Source: Streptomyces griseus subsp. griseus (lineage in GTDB: Bacteria; Actinomycetota; Actinomycetes; Streptomycetales; Streptomycetaceae). From it: 64,000 nucleotides of DNA. Below are positions 54,043 to 62,880 of the stretch, one piece after another. The notes under the pieces were generated by a model, which was not told the origin of the DNA, did no database searches, and was given only the letters and a program-made list of their open reading frames with translations. The position numbers were made by a program, and so were the translations under genes. The stretch lies in the NCBI RefSeq assembly GCF_000720255.1, contig NZ_JOJE01000009.1:62001-126000 (forward strand), given 5' to 3'. Numbering within the stretch: the stretch's first letter is position 1; each line of letters opens with the position of its first letter.

Positions 54043-54765
54043 ATGGACAGCACCGCCGTCACCGCGCTGCCCGACCTGTGGGACCGTCTCGTCGGCACCC
54101 AGCACGACCCCGACCTGTGGGTGGTGCTGGCCACCATGGCCGCCGCGCTCGCCATAGTCGTCCCGCACAACGTGTGGCGCCTCTCCCGCAACGCCATCAC
54201 CATCGCCCACGAGGGCGGCCACGGCCTGGTCGCGCTGCTCACCGGCCGCACCCTGACCGGCATACGCCTGCACTCCGACACCAGCGGCCTCACCGTCAGC
54301 CGCGGCAAGCCGCACGGCATCGGGATGATCCTCACCGCCGCCGCCGGCTACACCGCTCCTCCGCTGCTCGGCCTGGGCGGCGCGGCCCTGCTCGCGGCCG
54401 GTCACATCACGCTCCTGCTGTGGCTCGCGACCGCCCTCCTGGTGGCGATGCTGGTGATGATCCGCAACGCCTACGGCGCGCTGACCGTCGTCCTCACGGG
54501 CGGCGTCTTCCTCCTGGTCTCATGGCTGACCGGCCCCCAGGTCCAGGCCGCCTTCGCCTACGCGGTGGTGTGGTTCCTCCTGCTGGGGGGAGTACGCCCG
54601 GCGTTCGAGCTCCAGGCGAAGAGGTCGAGGGGAGGAGCGGGCGATTCCGACGCGGACCAGCTCGGTCGGCTGACACACACACCGGCGGGGCTGTGGCTGT
54701 TCCTGTTCCACGCCGTGTCGCTGTGCTCGTTGATAGGCGGAGGGCGTTGGCTGCTGGAGGTGTGA
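54043..54765 (+). CDS. M50-like (site-2 protease-type) membrane protein
   Basis: A 240-residue M50B-like protein. The zinc motif HEGGH (HExxH) is near residue 56 after the first membrane segment, with four to five further hydrophobic segments. The expected third ligand (NxxPxxxxDG) is not obvious; LRL and NAYG segments occupy that region, so activity is uncertain. ATG at 54043. Divergent from SRAP and 62 bp before aroA. Confidence 0.8.
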   Translation: MDSTAVTALPDLWDRLVGTQHDPDLWVVLATMAAALAIVVPHNVWRLSRNAITIAHEGGHGLVALLTGRTLTGIRLHSDTSGLTVSRGKPHGIGMILTAAAGYTAPPLLGLGGAALLAAGHITLLLWLATALLVAMLVMIRNAYGALTVVLTGGVFLLVSWLTGPQVQAAFAYAVVWFLLLGGVRPAFELQAKRSRGGAGDSDADQLGRLTHTPAGLWLFLFHAVSLCSLIGGGRWLLEV

Positions 54766-54814
54766 CCAGCCCCGACGGACCCGCGGCCGAACGACGGCCA
54801 GGAGCGCCCCCTAC

Positions 54815-54820
54815 TAAAGT
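54815..54820 (+). promoter_or_regulatory. Candidate leaderless -10 element (aroA)
   Basis: TAAAGT ends 7 nt before the aroA ATG; no ribosome site is present. Confidence 0.55.
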
Positions 54821-54827
54821 GGGCCCC

Positions 54828-56144
54828 ATGGCCGTTAACCCCGCGCAAACCGCCCTCTGGCCCGCCCCGCACGCGAGCGGAGCCGTCGACGCGACGGTCC
54901 ACGTGCCCGGGTCCAAGTCGGTCACCAACCGCGCCCTCGTCCTCGCCGCCCTCGCCTCCGAACCCGGCTGGCTGCGCCGCCCCCTCCGCTCCCGCGACAC
55001 GCTCCTGATGGCGGGCGCCCTGCGGGCCATGGGTGTGGAGATCGAGGAAGGCGTCGGCCCCGACGGCACCGGCGAGGCCTGGCGCGTCATCCCCGCGGGC
55101 CTGCGCGGCCCGGCCGCCGTCGACGTCGGCAACGCCGGCACGGTGATGCGCTTCCTGCCGCCGGTCGCCGCGCTGGCCGACGGCCCCATCCGCTTCGACG
55201 GCGACCCGAGGTCGTACGAGCGCCCCCTGAACGGCGTCATCGACGCGCTGCGTGTCCTGGGTGCCCGGATCGACGACGACGGCCGGGGCGCACTGCCGCT
55301 GACCGTGCACGGCGGCGGTGCGCTGGAGGGCGGTCCGGTCGAGGTCGACGCGTCCTCGTCGTCGCAGTTCGTGAGCGCCCTGCTGCTGTCGGGCCCGCGT
55401 TTCAACCAGGGTGTCGAGGTCCGTCACACCGGCTCGACGCTGCCGTCGATGCCGCACATCCGGATGACGGTGGACATGCTGCGCGCGGTCGGCGCCCAGG
55501 TGGACACGCCGGAGTCGGGCGGCGAGCGGAACGTCTGGCGGGTCACGCCGGGCGCGCTGCTCGGCCGGGACCTGACGATCGAGCCGGACCTCTCCAACGC
55601 CCAGCCGTTCCTGGCGGCGGCGCTGGTCACGGGTGGCAAGGTGCTCATCCCGGACTGGCCGGCGCGGACGACCCAGCCGGGTGACAGGCTGCGGGAGATC
55701 TTCACCGAAATGGGCGGTTCCTGCATGCTGACGGAGTACGGACTGGAGTTCCGCGGTTCGGGCGCGATCCACGGCATCGACGTGGACCTCGGGGACGTGG
55801 GCGAGCTGACGCCCGGTGTCGCGGCGGTCGCCGCCCTCGCGGACTCCCCCTCCACCCTGCGGGGCGTGGCCCATCTGCGCCTGCACGAGACGGACCGTCT
55901 GGCCGCGCTCACCAAGGAGATCAACGAGCTCGGCGGTGACATCACCGAGACGGCCGACGGTCTGCACATCCGCCCGCGCCCCCTGCACGGTGGCGTCTTC
56001 CACACCTACGAGGACCACCGCATGGCGACGGCCGGCGCGATCATCGGCCTGGCGGTCGACGGGGTGCGGATCGAGAACGTGGCGACGACGGCGAAGACCC
56101 TGCCGGACTTCCCCGAGCTGTGGACCGGGATGCTCGGGGCCTAG
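54828..56144 (+). CDS. aroA: EPSP synthase (3-phosphoshikimate 1-carboxyvinyltransferase)
   Basis: A 438-residue enzyme of the shikimate pathway, joining PEP and shikimate-3-phosphate. Motifs: [28 protein letters not shown] (a GNAGT[AV] glyphosate-contact region) and [11 protein letters not shown] near the end. ATG at 54828 is preceded by a -10 rather than a ribosome site. Followed after 11 bp by rsgA. Confidence 0.95.
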   Translation: MAVNPAQTALWPAPHASGAVDATVHVPGSKSVTNRALVLAALASEPGWLRRPLRSRDTLLMAGALRAMGVEIEEGVGPDGTGEAWRVIPAGLRGPAAVDVGNAGTVMRFLPPVAALADGPIRFDGDPRSYERPLNGVIDALRVLGARIDDDGRGALPLTVHGGGALEGGPVEVDASSSSQFVSALLLSGPRFNQGVEVRHTGSTLPSMPHIRMTVDMLRAVGAQVDTPESGGERNVWRVTPGALLGRDLTIEPDLSNAQPFLAAALVTGGKVLIPDWPARTTQPGDRLREIFTEMGGSCMLTEYGLEFRGSGAIHGIDVDLGDVGELTPGVAAVAALADSPSTLRGVAHLRLHETDRLAALTKEINELGGDITETADGLHIRPRPLHGGVFHTYEDHRMATAGAIIGLAVDGVRIENVATTAKTLPDFPELWTGMLGA

Positions 56145-56155
56145 GGACTTCCGCC

Positions 56156-57166
56156 ATGCGCCGCTACGGCAAGCACACCGACGAGGACGACATCCGCAGC
56201 CGCCCGAACCGCAAGGGCAACCGACCACGTACGCACATCCGCCCCAAGCACGAGGACGCGGCCGGGGGCATGGTCCTCACCGTCGACCGGGGCCGTCTGA
56301 CCTGTCTGGTCGAGGACCGGATCGTGCTGGCGATGAAGGCCCGTGAGCTGGGCCGCAAGGCCGCGGTGGTCGGCGACCGGGTGGCCCTCGTCGGTGACCT
56401 GTCAGGAAAGAAGGACACCCTCGCCCGGATCGTCCGCATCGAGGAACGCTCGTCGGTGCTGCGCCGCACGGCGGACGACGACGATCCGTACGAGCGGGTG
56501 GTGGTCGCCAACGCCGACCAGCTGGCGATCGTCACGGCCCTGGCCGACCCGGAGCCCCGCCCCCGGCTGATCGACCGCTGCCTGGTCGCGGCCTTCGACG
56601 GTGGCCTGGAGCCGCTGCTGGTCCTGACCAAGTCGGACCTGGCGTCGCCCGACAAGCTGCTCGAGCTGTACGGCGACCTGGACATCCCGTACGTCGTCAC
56701 CAGCCGTGCGGAGCTGGAGAACGGTGACGTGGCGGACCGGGCGCGCGAGCTCCTCGACGGCCGTACGACGGCGTTCGTGGGGCACTCCGGCGTGGGCAAG
56801 ACGACCCTGGTGAACGCGCTGGTCCCGGTGGACCGCCGCCGTACGACGGGCCACGTCAACGCGGTGACGGGCCGCGGCCGGCACACCACGACGTCGGCGT
56901 TGGCGCTGCCCCTGTCGGGCACGGACAGCTGGGTGATCGACACGCCGGGTGTACGGTCCTTCGGCCTGGCCCACGTCGACCCGTCCCGGGTCATCCACGC
57001 CTTCCCCGACCTCGAAGCGGGCACTGAGGGCTGCCCGCGAGCGTGCAGTCACGACGAGCCTGACTGCGCGCTGGACGAGTGGGTCGCCGAGGGTCACGCG
57101 GACCCGGCCAGGCTGTACTCCCTGCGCCGGCTGCTGGCGACGAGGGAGCGCAAGGAAGGCGACTGA
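56156..57166 (+). CDS. rsgA: Ribosome small-subunit GTPase RsgA
   Basis: A 336-residue circularly permuted GTPase for 30S maturation. An N-terminal OB-like domain follows a basic tail (RRYGKHTDEDD, NRKGNRPRTH). G motifs occur in permuted order: TKSD (G4), GHSGVGKTT (G1), DTPG (G3). The C-terminal zinc cluster is CPRACSHDEPDC. In the aroA transcription unit. Confidence 0.95.
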   Translation: MRRYGKHTDEDDIRSRPNRKGNRPRTHIRPKHEDAAGGMVLTVDRGRLTCLVEDRIVLAMKARELGRKAAVVGDRVALVGDLSGKKDTLARIVRIEERSSVLRRTADDDDPYERVVVANADQLAIVTALADPEPRPRLIDRCLVAAFDGGLEPLLVLTKSDLASPDKLLELYGDLDIPYVVTSRAELENGDVADRARELLDGRTTAFVGHSGVGKTTLVNALVPVDRRRTTGHVNAVTGRGRHTTTSALALPLSGTDSWVIDTPGVRSFGLAHVDPSRVIHAFPDLEAGTEGCPRACSHDEPDCALDEWVAEGHADPARLYSLRRLLATRERKEGD

Positions 57167-57287
57167 CCTCCGCGTTGTTTGTCTTGCCCCAGGTCCGGTA
57201 AGGGCATAATCGCACCGGGTCGGATCCAAAGCCCGCCCCGGCACGACGAAGCGGTCACCGGACGTGAACGGTACGGGAGGACAGCAC

Positions 57288-57611
57288 ATGGCGTGGCTGC
57301 TGGTCATAGTGGCCGGGTTGCTCGAAACGGGCTTCGCCGTCTGTCTGAAACTCTCGCACGGCTTCACGCGGCTCTGGCCCACCGTCGCCTTCAGCATCTT
57401 CGCGCTCGGCAGCTTCGGCCTGCTGACCCTGGCCCTGCGGAAACTCGACGTGGGCCCCGCCTACGCCGTGTGGACCGGCATCGGCGCGGCGGGCACCGCG
57501 ATCTACGGCATGGTCTTCCTCGGCGACCTGGTGTCGACGCTGAAGATCGTCTCGATCAGCCTGGTCGTCGTCGGTGTGATCGGGCTCCAGCTGTCGGGGT
57601 CCTCGCACTGA
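57288..57611 (+). CDS. Small multidrug resistance (SMR/SugE-like) transporter
   Basis: A 107-residue four-helix membrane protein. The proton/substrate Glu is in AGLLETGFAVCLK, with GPAYAVWTGIGAAGTAIYG typical of SugE-type SMRs, many of which export guanidinium. ATG at 57288 follows GGGAGGA by 6 nt. A TTGCCC-N17-TAATCG promoter candidate lies at about 57185-57213. It converges with the TetR gene 9 bp away. Confidence 0.9.
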   Translation: MAWLLVIVAGLLETGFAVCLKLSHGFTRLWPTVAFSIFALGSFGLLTLALRKLDVGPAYAVWTGIGAAGTAIYGMVFLGDLVSTLKIVSISLVVVGVIGLQLSGSSH

Positions 57612-57620
57612 CCCCGCCGC

Positions 57621-58229
57621 TCAGACCGGCTGGCGGTGCAGCGCGCCGCGTACGAGGTCCGCGACCCCGCCCTCGCCGGGCGGTGCCGCCACACAGGACA
57701 GCGCGAGGCGGACGGCGAGTTCGCAGGAGCGGGCCAGGTCCCCGGTGTCCGGCCTGGCCACGGCTCCGGGCCCGGTGAGCACCGCCACGGCCCGGTCGCG
57801 GACCATCGCCACGAAGTCCGCGGGCGAGGGCAGCGGACCGTCCGCCCGCCGCTGCGCCGGTACGGCCGAGGAGGACGGCACGCCGGTGAGGGCCGGCGTG
57901 GGCAGGCGCTCGTTCCAGGAGCCGGTGAGCATGGCCCGTACGAGCACGTTGTCGCGGGCGGCCGACGCGGTCCACTCGGCGGTCGCGGTCAGCCGCTCCC
58001 GGGCGTCGGCCGGCGTGGTGAGCGCGCGCTCGACGCCCGCGAGATAGCTGTCGGCCTCCCTGCGGACGAGCGCCCGGGCGAGCCCCTCCTTGCTGCCGAA
58101 CTCGTTGTACAGCGTCTGCCGGGACACTCCGGCCGCCGCGGCGACGTCCACCATCCGCACGGTGGACCACGAACGGCGCTCCAGTGACGCGAAAGCGGCG
58201 TCCAACAAGGACTCCCGCGCTGCAGGCAT
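57621..58229 (-). CDS. TetR-family transcriptional regulator
   Basis: A 202-residue repressor. Helix-turn-helix around [31 protein letters not shown]. The C-terminal domain is Ala/Arg-rich with no assigned ligand. Two adjacent ATGs; the one at 58229 has the better spacing from GGAGG. Convergent with the SMR gene, which it may or may not control. Confidence 0.9.
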   Translation of the reverse strand: MPAARESLLDAAFASLERRSWSTVRMVDVAAAAGVSRQTLYNEFGSKEGLARALVRREADSYLAGVERALTTPADARERLTATAEWTASAARDNVLVRAMLTGSWNERLPTPALTGVPSSSAVPAQRRADGPLPSPADFVAMVRDRAVAVLTGPGAVARPDTGDLARSCELAVRLALSCVAAPPGEGGVADLVRGALHRQPV

Positions 58230-58496
58230 CATCGCCTCCCCGGGGCGAGCGGCTCTGCGCCCAGATTTGACGCGTACGGAGGCACTGTCAAGGGTTCGCG
58301 AGCGCATCGGTGGGTGCCAACAGGCGGGCGCGCGCGGGAAGTCGAGGGGTGGTACATCGTCGGCACACCTGCCCGGCCGCACCGTGGGCATGCATCCCAC
58401 GGACACCTTTCCCACAGCGCTTGTCACGAGGAGCGCGCGCCCCGCACCCTCGTGGAACAGCCCGGCCCCCCGTAGCCCCTCCTCGCCTTCGGCAGA

Positions 58497-58502
58497 TACC
58501 GT
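58497..58502 (+). promoter_or_regulatory. Candidate leaderless -10 element (phosphatase gene 58510)
   Basis: TACCGT ends 7 nt before the ATG at 58510. Confidence 0.5.
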
Positions 58503-58509
58503 TCCCTAC

Positions 58510-59310
58510 ATGCCGGACTACCTCGACGACCTCCGCTTCGCGCACGTTCTCGCGGACGCCGCGGACGCCGCCACCATGGACCGCTTCAAGGCCCTCGACC
58601 TCAAGGTGGAGACCAAACCGGACCTGACTCCGGTGAGCGAGGCGGACAAGGCGGCGGAGGAGCTCATCCGCGGCCATCTGCATCGGGCGCGGCCCCGGGA
58701 CGCGATCCTCGGCGAGGAGTACGGCGTCGAGGGCAGCGGTCCGCGCCGGTGGGTCATCGACCCGATCGACGGCACGAAGAACTACGTTCGCGGCGTTCCC
58801 GTGTGGGCCACCCTCATCGCCCTGATGGAGGCGGGAGAGGGTGGCTACCACCCCGTCGTCGGCCTGGTCTCCGCCCCTGCCCTGAACCGCCGCTGGTGGG
58901 CCGCCAAGGGGCACGGCGCCTTCGGTGGCCGCAGCCTGTCCAACGCGAGCCGTCTGCACGTCTCCCGCGTCTCGCAGCTCGCGGACGCCTCCTTCGCGTA
59001 CTCCTCGCTGAGCGGCTGGGAGGAGCAGGGCCGGCTGGACGGCTTCCTCGACCTGACCCGCCAGGTGTGGCGCACGCGCGCGTACGGCGACTTCTGGCCG
59101 TACATGATGGTCGCCGAAGGGTCCGTCGACGTGTGCGCCGAGCCCGAGCTGTCGCTGTGGGACATGGCGGCGAACGCGATCATCGTCACGGAGGCCGGCG
59201 GTTCCTTCACCGGTCTCGACGGCCGTCCGGGCCCGCACAGCGGCAACGCGGCCGCGTCGAACGGTCTGCTGCATCACGAGCTGCTGGGGTATCTCGGCCG
59301 GAGCGCGTGA
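58510..59310 (+). CDS. hisN: Inositol-monophosphatase-family phosphatase (histidinol-phosphatase type)
   Basis: A 266-residue Mg-dependent phosphatase. Metal motifs are [23 protein letters not shown] and [18 protein letters not shown]. The family member at this place in actinobacteria is annotated HisN, dephosphorylating histidinol phosphate; inositol or other sugar phosphates remain possible. Start ATG appears leaderless. Confidence 0.88.
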   Translation: MPDYLDDLRFAHVLADAADAATMDRFKALDLKVETKPDLTPVSEADKAAEELIRGHLHRARPRDAILGEEYGVEGSGPRRWVIDPIDGTKNYVRGVPVWATLIALMEAGEGGYHPVVGLVSAPALNRRWWAAKGHGAFGGRSLSNASRLHVSRVSQLADASFAYSSLSGWEEQGRLDGFLDLTRQVWRTRAYGDFWPYMMVAEGSVDVCAEPELSLWDMAANAIIVTEAGGSFTGLDGRPGPHSGNAAASNGLLHHELLGYLGRSA

Positions 59311-59434
59311 GCGGCACGGCGCGCCAAGTACGAAGAACGGGATGAGCGTGCGCGCCCTCCGCCGGCTGCGCACGCCCTCTTGTTGACCTCCGCTTTACCT
59401 GCCAATCTGAGGGGACCCTCACTTGTGAACTTGT

Positions 59435-59460
59435 GAACCCCTGAACGACATCAGGGGTTC
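59435..59460 (+). promoter_or_regulatory. Hairpin before CBS gene
   Basis: Perfect 10-bp inverted repeat GAACCCCTGA-ACGACA-TCAGGGGTTC, 20 bp before the CBS start and adjacent to its AGGAGGTGA. It lacks a T-tract, so it may be a 5'UTR element or operator more than a terminator of the upstream gene. Confidence 0.5.
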
Positions 59461-59480
59461 CAGGAGGTGACTCGGAACCC

Positions 59481-59885
59481 ATGCTCGTCCGCGACGCCAT
59501 GAGCACAGTTGTCCTGACCATCGGACCCGCCCACACCCTCCGCCAGGCCGCCGCCCTGATGTCCGCCCGCCGGGTGGGCGCGGCTGTGGTCCTCGACCCC
59601 GATGCCGGCGGGATCGGCATCCTCACCGAACGCGACATCCTCAACTCCGTGGGCCTCGGACAGAACCCGGACACGGAACGCACCCATGCCCACACCACCA
59701 ACGACGTCGTGTTCGCCACCCCGTCCTGGACGCTGGAGGAGGCCGCGCACGCCATGGCCCACGGCGGATTCCGCCACCTCATCGTCCTGGACGGCGGCGA
59801 ACCGGCGGGCATCGTCTCCGTCCGCGACATCATCCGCTGCTGGGCACCGGCGCGACAGCACGCGCCGTTGCTTCACGCGCCTTGA
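59481..59885 (+). CDS. CBS-domain protein
   Basis: A 134-residue protein of two CBS motifs (MSTVVLTIGPAHTLRQAAALM; DVVFATPSWTLEEAAHAMA), forming one Bateman module that binds adenosyl ligands in related proteins. No partner domain. ATG at 59481 with AGGAGGTGA 10 nt upstream. Confidence 0.88.
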   Translation: MLVRDAMSTVVLTIGPAHTLRQAAALMSARRVGAAVVLDPDAGGIGILTERDILNSVGLGQNPDTERTHAHTTNDVVFATPSWTLEEAAHAMAHGGFRHLIVLDGGEPAGIVSVRDIIRCWAPARQHAPLLHAP

Positions 59886-59975
59886 CCAGAGCCAAGCCCG
59901 TCGCACATTAGACACCATCCAAATCAGGGGCTGATCCAAAGTCACACCCATTCGGATTCTTGTCCCTCTGGCTGT

Positions 59976-59981
59976 TAGGCT
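59976..59981 (+). promoter_or_regulatory. Candidate leaderless -10 element (Fur gene)
   Basis: TAGGCT ends 7 nt before the ATG at 59989. Confidence 0.5.
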
Positions 59982-59988
59982 GGATGGC

Positions 59989-60408
59989 ATGAGTGACCTT
60001 CTGGAACGGCTGCGCGGACGCGGTTGGCGCATGACCGCGCAGCGACGCGTCGTGGCCGAGGTCCTCGACGGCGAACACGTCCACCTGACGGCCGACGAGG
60101 TCCACACAAGGGCTGTCGCCAAGCTGCCCGAGATCTCCCGGGCGACCGTCTACAACACGCTGGGTGAGCTGGTCTCCCTCGGCGAGGTGCTCGAGGTCGC
60201 CACGGACAAGCGCGCGAAGCGGTACGACCCCAACGCCCACCGTCCTCACCACCACCTGGTCTGCGCCCAGTGCGGCGCGATCCGCGACGTCCACCCCGAC
60301 GGCAACCCGCTGGCCGACCTCCCCGACTCCGAACGCTTCGGCTTCACCGTCTCGGACGTCGAGGTCACCTACCGCGGCATCTGCCCGACCTGCGCGGTGG
60401 CGGCATAA
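59989..60408 (+). CDS. Fur-family regulator
   Basis: A 139-residue metal-dependent repressor. The winged helix is WRMTAQRRVVAEVL ... ISRATVYNTLGELV. The metal site HRPHHHLVCAQCGAI and two CxxC pairs (CAQC, CPTC) for structural zinc are intact. It resembles PerR/CatR-type peroxide sensors more than Zur or Nur, but the sensed metal is unproven. Followed by a strong terminator. Confidence 0.9.
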   Translation: MSDLLERLRGRGWRMTAQRRVVAEVLDGEHVHLTADEVHTRAVAKLPEISRATVYNTLGELVSLGEVLEVATDKRAKRYDPNAHRPHHHLVCAQCGAIRDVHPDGNPLADLPDSERFGFTVSDVEVTYRGICPTCAVAA

Positions 60409-60420
60409 CCCGCCCCCACC

Positions 60421-60463
60421 GAAGAGCCCCGGCACCCACTCATGGGTACCGGGGCTTCTCTTT
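60421..60463 (+). terminator. Fur-gene terminator
   Basis: Stem GAAGAGCCCCGG / CCGGGGCTTCTC with an inner ACCC/GGGT stem and trailing TTT, 13 bp past the stop. Confidence 0.85.
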
Positions 60464-60497
60464 GCTCACCGGCCCATACACCGAGGGAGCGCATACA

Positions 60498-60533
60498 CCG
60501 AGGGCCGGAACCCTTTTGGATTCCGGCCCTCGG
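60498..60533 (-). terminator. Terminator of tRNA-fMet (copy 1)
   Basis: Perfect 13-bp inverted repeat CCGAGGGCCGGAA/TTCCGGCCCTCGG with a 10-nt loop, 7 bp past the tRNA 3' end. Confidence 0.85.
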
Positions 60534-60540
60534 CCTTCAG

Positions 60541-60614
60541 TAGCGGGGACAGGATTTGAACCTGCGACCTCTGGGTTATGAGCCCAGCGAGCTACCGAGC
60601 TGCTCCACCCCGCG
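60541..60614 (-). tRNA. tRNA-fMet (CAT), copy 1
   Basis: On the minus strand the gene starts CGCGGGGTGGAGCAG and ends CCCCGCTA. The anticodon loop CTCATAA is on a stem CTGGG/CCCAG with three G:C pairs, and C1 faces T72 (unpaired), both initiator hallmarks. T-arm GGTTCAAATCC is normal. CCA is not encoded. 74 nt; identical to the copy at 62755-62828. Confidence 0.95.
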
Positions 60615-60694
60615 TCGATGAATGCAACACTACGTGAGGGGCGCACCGAGAAGCAAATCGATGGGAACGCAGGACGGGTGGGCCGCGCCACAGT

Positions 60695-62527
60695 TCATGC
60701 CGACAGCTCCTCCCGCAGGGCGTCCCGCAACCTCGCCGCCCGTTCCGCGACCTCCGCCGGTCCCAGCCCCACCGCCCGGTCGGCCCAGCGCTGCCCTTCC
60801 GCCAGCTCACCCCGACGCGCGTAGACCAGGGCCAGCCGCAACGCCGCCCGCCCATGACCCGCGTCGGCCGCCCGCGTCCACCACACGGCCGCCTCCGGCT
60901 CGCTCCCCTCCCGAGCCAACAGCAGCCCCAGATTGAACGCCCCGTTCCGCGACCCCGCCTCGGCCGCCTCCCGGTACCACCGCGCCGCCTCCACGACATC
61001 ACCCCGCGCGGCGGCCAGCATCCCCACCCGCACCTGCGCCCGCCGGTGACCCTGGGACGCCGCCCGCTCGTACCACTCCTCACACTCGGTCTTCTCGTGC
61101 GCCGACTCCCCGAGCTCGTGCGCGGACGTCGGCGGCCGTCGCGCGTCCAGCACGGTCGCCAGCCGGTACGCCGCCTCCGCGCTGCCGCCCCCCGCCGCAC
61201 ACCGCAGATGCCGCTCCGCCTCCTGCTCGTCCCCGCCCCGCAGCCGGGCCATCCCGACCTGGAGCGCCGCCTCGGTGTGCCCAGCGGCCGCCGCCCGCTC
61301 GTACCAGCCCAGCGCGGCCTCCTCCTCGCCCCGCCCGGCGTGGAGGATCCCCAGGTTGAAGGCCGCGTCGACGCTGCCCGCCTCCGCCGCCTTGGAGAAC
61401 CACGGCTCGGCACCGGCGGTGTCCCCGCCCTGGAGCAGCAGGATCGCCAGCGCGTTCGCCGCCTCCCGGTGCCCGGCGTAGGCCGCGCGCCGGTACCACT
61501 GCTCGGCCTGCGCGGTGCGGCCCTGCTCGGCGCAGAGCAGCCCGAGGTTGTACGCGCCGTTCACGTCACCCGCGTCCATCGCGGCCCGGTACCACCGCTC
61601 CGCCGTCTGCGTCTCGCCCCGCTCGGCGTGCAGCGCGCCCAGCGCGTTCGCCGCGTTGCCGTCGCCGTCCTGCGCGGCCCGCAGCCACCACACGGCGGCG
61701 CTCTCCGCGTCCCCCGCGTCCCGCAGCAGGAACCCGAGCGCACAGGCGGCCCGCGCCTCCCCGTCCTTGGCCGAGGTCAGGTACCAGCGCCCCGCCTCCT
61801 TCAGCGCCCCGCGCTTCTCCAGGATCGCCCCGAGGTGCAGCGCGGCACGTCTGTGCCCGCGCGCCGCGGCCTGCCGGTACCACTGCTCGGCATCGTCGCC
61901 GTGGCCGCCGTCCTCGGACCCCGCCCCGTCCACGCGCCCCGCCCTGCGGTCGAGCGCGCGCGCCAGCCGGTAGGCCGCCTCCCGGTGTCCCCGCTCGGCG
62001 GCGGCACGCATCCACCGCTCGGCCTGTCCGTCCCCGCGGTGCTCCAGGAGGTCGGCGAGCGCGTACGCGCCGAGCGCGTGTTCCTGCTCGGCGGACTGGC
62101 GCAGCCAGTACTCGGCGGCCGGCTCGTCCCCGCGCTCACGGTGGTGCCGGCCGAGCGCGTGCGCGGCCGCGGCGGAACCGGCGACGGCGGCGACCCGCCA
62201 CCACCCGGCGGCCTCGTCGGCGTAGCCGCGCTGGTGGAGGAGGACTCCCAGGTTGTTGGCGGCGGCCCGGTCACCGGCTGCGGTGGCGGCACGCAGATGG
62301 GGTTCGGCTCCGTCGAGGTCACCGCGGCGCAGCAGCATGCTTCCCAGGACGCTCATCGCCTCGACGTCGCCGGCCTCCGCCGCGAGCCGCTGACGAACCT
62401 CCTCGGCTGCTTCCTCAGCCACCTCTTCGGCGGTCTGTCCGGTTTCGTCCCGGATTTCTTCCCGCATGGAAGGCTGCACAAATCGCCCTGTCTCGAACAG
62501 AGTTGCCTTGTCCCCCATAACGTCCAT
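60695..62527 (-). CDS. Sel1/TPR-like repeat protein
   Basis: A 610-residue protein made almost wholly of some 14 Sel1-like repeats of about 35-36 residues (pattern A-x2-LG-x4-G-x4-A-x2-WYR-x-AA-x2-G). Example units: AYNLGLLCAEQGRTAQAEQW and [21 protein letters not shown]. The N-terminal 40 residues are acidic (EEVAEEAAEEVRQRL). No signal peptide. Such solenoids bind other proteins; partner unknown. It sits between two identical initiator tRNA genes on the same strand. Start ATG at 62527 after AGGTGG; 62518 is also possible. Confidence 0.88.
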   Translation of the reverse strand: MDVMGDKATLFETGRFVQPSMREEIRDETGQTAEEVAEEAAEEVRQRLAAEAGDVEAMSVLGSMLLRRGDLDGAEPHLRAATAAGDRAAANNLGVLLHQRGYADEAAGWWRVAAVAGSAAAAHALGRHHRERGDEPAAEYWLRQSAEQEHALGAYALADLLEHRGDGQAERWMRAAAERGHREAAYRLARALDRRAGRVDGAGSEDGGHGDDAEQWYRQAAARGHRRAALHLGAILEKRGALKEAGRWYLTSAKDGEARAACALGFLLRDAGDAESAAVWWLRAAQDGDGNAANALGALHAERGETQTAERWYRAAMDAGDVNGAYNLGLLCAEQGRTAQAEQWYRRAAYAGHREAANALAILLLQGGDTAGAEPWFSKAAEAGSVDAAFNLGILHAGRGEEEAALGWYERAAAAGHTEAALQVGMARLRGGDEQEAERHLRCAAGGGSAEAAYRLATVLDARRPPTSAHELGESAHEKTECEEWYERAASQGHRRAQVRVGMLAAARGDVVEAARWYREAAEAGSRNGAFNLGLLLAREGSEPEAAVWWTRAADAGHGRAALRLALVYARRGELAEGQRWADRAVGLGPAEVAERAARLRDALREELSA

Positions 62528-62690
62528 CGTCGCACCACCTGCAACCTGGGTACACCTCGTATACCGCAGCCAGTGAGGTCACTTCAGCGTTTTGTCGACA
62601 TGCCCACAGAGAGACAAGTCAAACACAGTTCGCCCAACTCCCCACCGCGGCACGACCGTCCCCTGCTCGGTTTGTGCGTTCGCACACCAC

Positions 62691-62723
62691 AAAGGCCCGG
62701 ATCCTCTGGAGGATCCGGGCCTT
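62691..62723 (-). terminator. Terminator of tRNA-fMet (copy 2)
   Basis: Perfect inverted repeat AAAGGCCCGGATCC/GGATCCGGGCCTTT with a 5-nt loop. It is flanked by A and T runs and works in either direction. Confidence 0.9.
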
Positions 62724-62754
62724 TGCTGTCGCACGACGTCGTCGTCGACTTCAG

Positions 62755-62828
62755 TAGCGGGGACAGGATTTGAACCTGCGACCTCTGGGTTATGAGCCCA
62801 GCGAGCTACCGAGCTGCTCCACCCCGCG
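62755..62828 (-). tRNA. tRNA-fMet (CAT), copy 2
   Basis: Same 74 nt as the first copy, including initiator features and lack of encoded CCA. A shared CTTCAG flank precedes the 3' end in both, on the plus strand. Confidence 0.95.
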
Positions 62829-62880
62829 CCGTTGTGTTTCAACCGTACCACGGCGCGGGGTGGGCTCTTGACCAGCTCGA

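Noticed and set aside
57185..57240. Possible pseudoknot (CCGGT/ACCGG with GGGC/GCCC) resembling a guanidine-III riboswitch upstream of the SMR gene
   Set aside because: Conserved loop bases of guanidine-III were not found, and the element overlaps a likely promoter (TTGCCC-N17-TAATCG). It would need a covariance-model search; a clear hit would reverse this.
60476..60503. Two copies of CATACACCGAGGG near the Fur terminator
   Set aside because: A short repeat caught between two terminators; the second copy is part of the tRNA terminator stem and no function is suggested.
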